The notes beneath the pieces were generated by a model. The model was not told the origin of the DNA. It did not search any database and saw only the letters and a program-made list of their open reading frames with translations. Source: an uncultured Oscillospiraceae bacterium (GTDB lineage Bacteria; Bacillota; Clostridia; Oscillospirales; Ruminococcaceae). Taken from it: DNA of 6,976 nt. Every line of letters begins with the position of its first letter. Position 1 is the stretch's first letter. Where the stretch lies: positions 1 to 6,976 of the forward strand of contig USLH01000119.1 in the NCBI GenBank assembly GCA_900555435.1. Direction: 5' to 3'. Of this stretch, positions 5,651 to 6,976 are shown one piece after another. A program made the position numbers and the translations under genes.

Positions 5651-6724
5651 ATGAAAGAAAAACGGTATGTTCTTTTTGATTTGGACGGGACGCTGACGGA
5701 TCCGGCGGTTGGGATCACCCGGTCGGTGCAGCACGCTCTGGCTGCCTTCGGGATCTGCGCCGAACCGGAAAATTTGCTCTGCTTCATCGGGCCGCCGCTG
5801 ATCGATTCCTTTGAAACGGTTTTCGGCTTTACCGGGGAAGAAGCCCGGCAGGCGGTGACCGTTTACCGGGAGTATTTTGTGAAGACCGGGATGTTTGAAA
5901 ATGAGGTCTATCCGGGGATCGTAAAGGTGCTTTCCGGGCTTAAAAAGGGTGGGAAAAGGCTCTATGTAGCCACCTCAAAGCCGGAGCCCTTTGCAAAGGA
6001 GATCCTGGCGCATTTTAAGCTGGACGGTTTTTTCGATTTTATCGGCGGCAGTACGTTGGACGAGACCCGAACCCGGAAGGGTGAGGTGATCCGCTACGTT
6101 TTAAAGGAAGCGGCGATCCCGGAGGAGGAAGCGGTCATGGTCGGCGACCGGCTCCATGACGGCGAAGGGGCGGCGGAAACGGGGCTTCCCTTCGTCGGGG
6201 CACTTTACGGTTATGGAAGCCGCCGGGAGCTGGAAAACGCCGGTGCTTCGGCGATCGCAGAAACGCCGGAGGAGCTTTTCTCCCTGCTGACCGGCGGGGA
6301 AACAGAGCGGCTTTTCTGGGCGGAAACTTCTGAAGAGCAGGAGGACGCTTTCCGGATCCGGCAGGCGGTTTTCGTGGAAGAGCAGGGATTCCAAAACGAA
6401 TTCGACGACCGGGACGGGGATAGCCGCCACCTGATCCTTTATAAAAACGGCCGGTCGGCCGGCTGCTGCCGGATCTATCCGGAAGAGGACGGGGTCTGGC
6501 GGCTGGGACGGCTGGCGGTTCGGCGGGAATTCCGGAAGCAGGGCTTGGGCGAAAAGCTCTTGCTGGAAGCGGAGCGCCGGATAAGGGGGCTTGGCGGAAG
6601 GACGATCCGGCTGTCGGCACAGGTGCAGGCGGCGGGTTTTTATGAAAAGCTGGGCTTCTTAAAAACGTCAGATGTTTATCTGGAAGAACACTGCCCCCAT
6701 CAGGATATGGAAAAAAGCTGGTAA
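5651..6724 (+). CDS. HAD-family phosphatase fused to a GNAT acetyltransferase
   Basis: One uninterrupted frame of about 357 residues. The N-terminal domain (about 1-215) is a HAD hydrolase of the phosphoglycolate-phosphatase/PpaX type: motif I DLDGTLTD (10-17; nucleophile D10, acid D12), motif II VATSK (106-110), the conserved lysine K143 and motif IV GDRLHD (165-170). The C-terminal domain (about 219-357) is a GNAT fold resembling ElaA/YjcF proteins: RQAVFVEEQGF (237-247), the acetyl-CoA-binding RKQGLG (295-300), AAGFYEKLGF (327-336) and the ending EEHCPHQDM. Both domains keep their key residues. Start choice: ATG 5651 gives MKEKRYVLFDLDGTL, as in HAD homologues, with a weak GGA 6 bases upstream. 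ATG 5645 and TTG 5621 are in frame but have no better ribosome site. It lies 39 bases after the AAC(3)-type gene, a likely operon. The linked substrate is unknown; the HAD part probably removes phosphate from a small metabolite. Confidence 0.92.
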   Translation: MKEKRYVLFDLDGTLTDPAVGITRSVQHALAAFGICAEPENLLCFIGPPLIDSFETVFGFTGEEARQAVTVYREYFVKTGMFENEVYPGIVKVLSGLKKGGKRLYVATSKPEPFAKEILAHFKLDGFFDFIGGSTLDETRTRKGEVIRYVLKEAAIPEEEAVMVGDRLHDGEGAAETGLPFVGALYGYGSRRELENAGASAIAETPEELFSLLTGGETERLFWAETSEEQEDAFRIRQAVFVEEQGFQNEFDDRDGDSRHLILYKNGRSAGCCRIYPEEDGVWRLGRLAVRREFRKQGLGEKLLLEAERRIRGLGGRTIRLSAQVQAAGFYEKLGFLKTSDVYLEEHCPHQDMEKSW

Positions 6725-6728
6725 AAAC

Positions 6729-6774
6729 GAAGCGCTTCTTTTCGACGGCAGGTTCCGCAGGGAGGAAGCGCTTT
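6729..6774. terminator. Stem-loop after the HAD-GNAT gene (weak or reverse-strand terminator)
   Basis: AAGCGCTTC (6730-6738) pairs perfectly with GAAGCGCTT (6765-6773), and the stem extends inward by TTTTC/GGGAG with G-U pairs. It begins 5 bases after the stop at 6724. On the plus strand only a short, poor T-tract follows. On the minus strand the stem is followed by CG and TTTTT (6727-6723), so it would work better for transcription arriving from the right. Confidence 0.5.
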
Positions 6775-6922
6775 CGGCTGTTCCGGGAAGAGAGGGATTC
6801 TTGGGGTAACAAAAGGACGGCTAAGGGTTCTTTTACGGAGGACAGGCCTTTGCAGGGAAGCCTCTCGGACGGTTTTGAGGGTAAGAGGGGGCGGGAGAGC
6901 GGCAGTATGAAAAACCGCACCC
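6775..6922. other. Non-coding stretch with small stem-loops, no convincing gene
   Basis: No open frame with protein-like composition and a good start is seen on either strand. Plus-strand pairing includes AAAAGGA (6811-6817) with TTCTTTT (6828-6834), AGGC(C)TT (6844-6850) with AAGCCT (6858-6863), CTCTC (6862-6866) with GAGAG (6895-6899) as an alternative, and GCGG (6899-6902) with CCGC (6915-6918). It may be a long 3' UTR, a small RNA, or the leader of a gene outside the window. No known riboswitch class is recognised. Confidence 0.35.
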
Positions 6923-6965
6923 AAGGGAAACACTCCGCAAGGAAGTCGTTTCCCTTTTTGCTTTT
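6923..6965 (+). terminator. Strong intrinsic terminator with GCAA tetraloop
   Basis: AAGGGAAAC (6923-6931) pairs perfectly with GTTTCCCTT (6948-6956). The stem continues as ACTCC/GGAAGT with a one-base bulge and is capped by GCAA, a GNRA tetraloop. TTTTT-GC-TTTT follows (6955-6965). It is oriented to stop plus-strand transcripts, either those of the HAD-GNAT operon or of a separate RNA from the preceding 200 bases. Confidence 0.85.
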
Positions 6966-6976
6966 GTAAGTCGTCA

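Noticed and set aside
4925..5734. 269-codon minus-strand open frame opposite the acetyltransferase
   Set aside because: Composition rich in Arg/His/Pro/Gln typical of antisense frames; the plus frame shows all AAC(3)-family landmarks.
6135..6933. Minus-strand open frames opposite the GNAT half and the right-end stem-loops
   Set aside because: Extremely Pro/Arg-rich and without any recognisable domain; the plus strand carries intact HAD and GNAT motifs.
6888..6965. Resemblance of GGGAGAGC to a glycine riboswitch segment
   Set aside because: The other conserved blocks of that riboswitch are absent, so the match is superficial.
6850..6969. Small 40-codon TTG frame (with an internal ATG at 6907) preceded by GGAGG at 6836-6840
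   Set aside because: It runs straight through the strong intrinsic terminator and its U-tract, giving a Phe/Leu tail. It is most likely a chance frame, though a leader peptide cannot be fully excluded.
1..6976. CRISPR arrays, tRNA/rRNA genes, insertion sequences, phage attachment sites
   Set aside because: No spaced identical repeats of CRISPR length, no cloverleaf or rRNA motifs, no transposase or integrase frame, and no terminal inverted repeats with target duplications were seen.

Overview
The window looks like chromosomal DNA from a fairly GC-rich gut-type Clostridia bacterium (Oscillospiraceae/Lachnospiraceae-like). This is inferred from strong AGGAGG-type ribosome binding sites, GTG starts, intrinsic terminators with U-tracts, a Gram-positive surface-protein architecture, and HAD and AAC(3)-family proteins of Firmicutes style. 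No rRNA, tRNA, CRISPR array, transposase or phage gene is visible.

Left region, minus strand. A large secreted surface protein runs off the left edge (1-1438): signal peptide, probable beta-helix repeats, two H/W...CxxC modules, a Pro/Glu/Thr-rich stalk, and PPQTG as its last visible residues. The 265 bases to its right hold its promoter, a 5'-UTR hairpin, a set of TTGTAAA-like direct repeats, and the intrinsic terminator of the next unit.

Middle region, minus strand, transcribed right to left. An unusual Gfo/Idh/MocA-like oxidoreductase (3789-4646) comes first. It is followed by an AraC-family regulator with a cupin-like sensor domain (start best placed at GTG 3721) and a canonical Gfo/Idh/MocA dehydrogenase (1704-2768). 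The regulator and canonical dehydrogenase are 23 bases apart and form an operon ending at the 1656-1690 terminator. The regulator has its own promoter in the 52-base gap after the first gene. The likely theme is oxidation or epimerisation of a sugar or polyol under AraC control. The substrate cannot be read from the sequence, and no transporter or kinase is present.

Right region, plus strand, divergent from the middle block across a 188-base control region. An AAC(3)-fold (Antibiotic_NAT) acetyltransferase (4835-5611) is followed closely by a single open frame that fuses a HAD phosphatase to a GNAT acetyltransferase (5651-6724). After it come about 250 bases without a convincing gene but with several stem-loops, the last a strong intrinsic terminator (6923-6965).

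Most of the window is ordinary accessory metabolism. The items most worth a second look are the HAD-GNAT fusion, the dehydrogenase-like protein lacking the Rossmann glycine motif, the repeat array upstream of the surface-protein promoter, and the structured segment at the right end.
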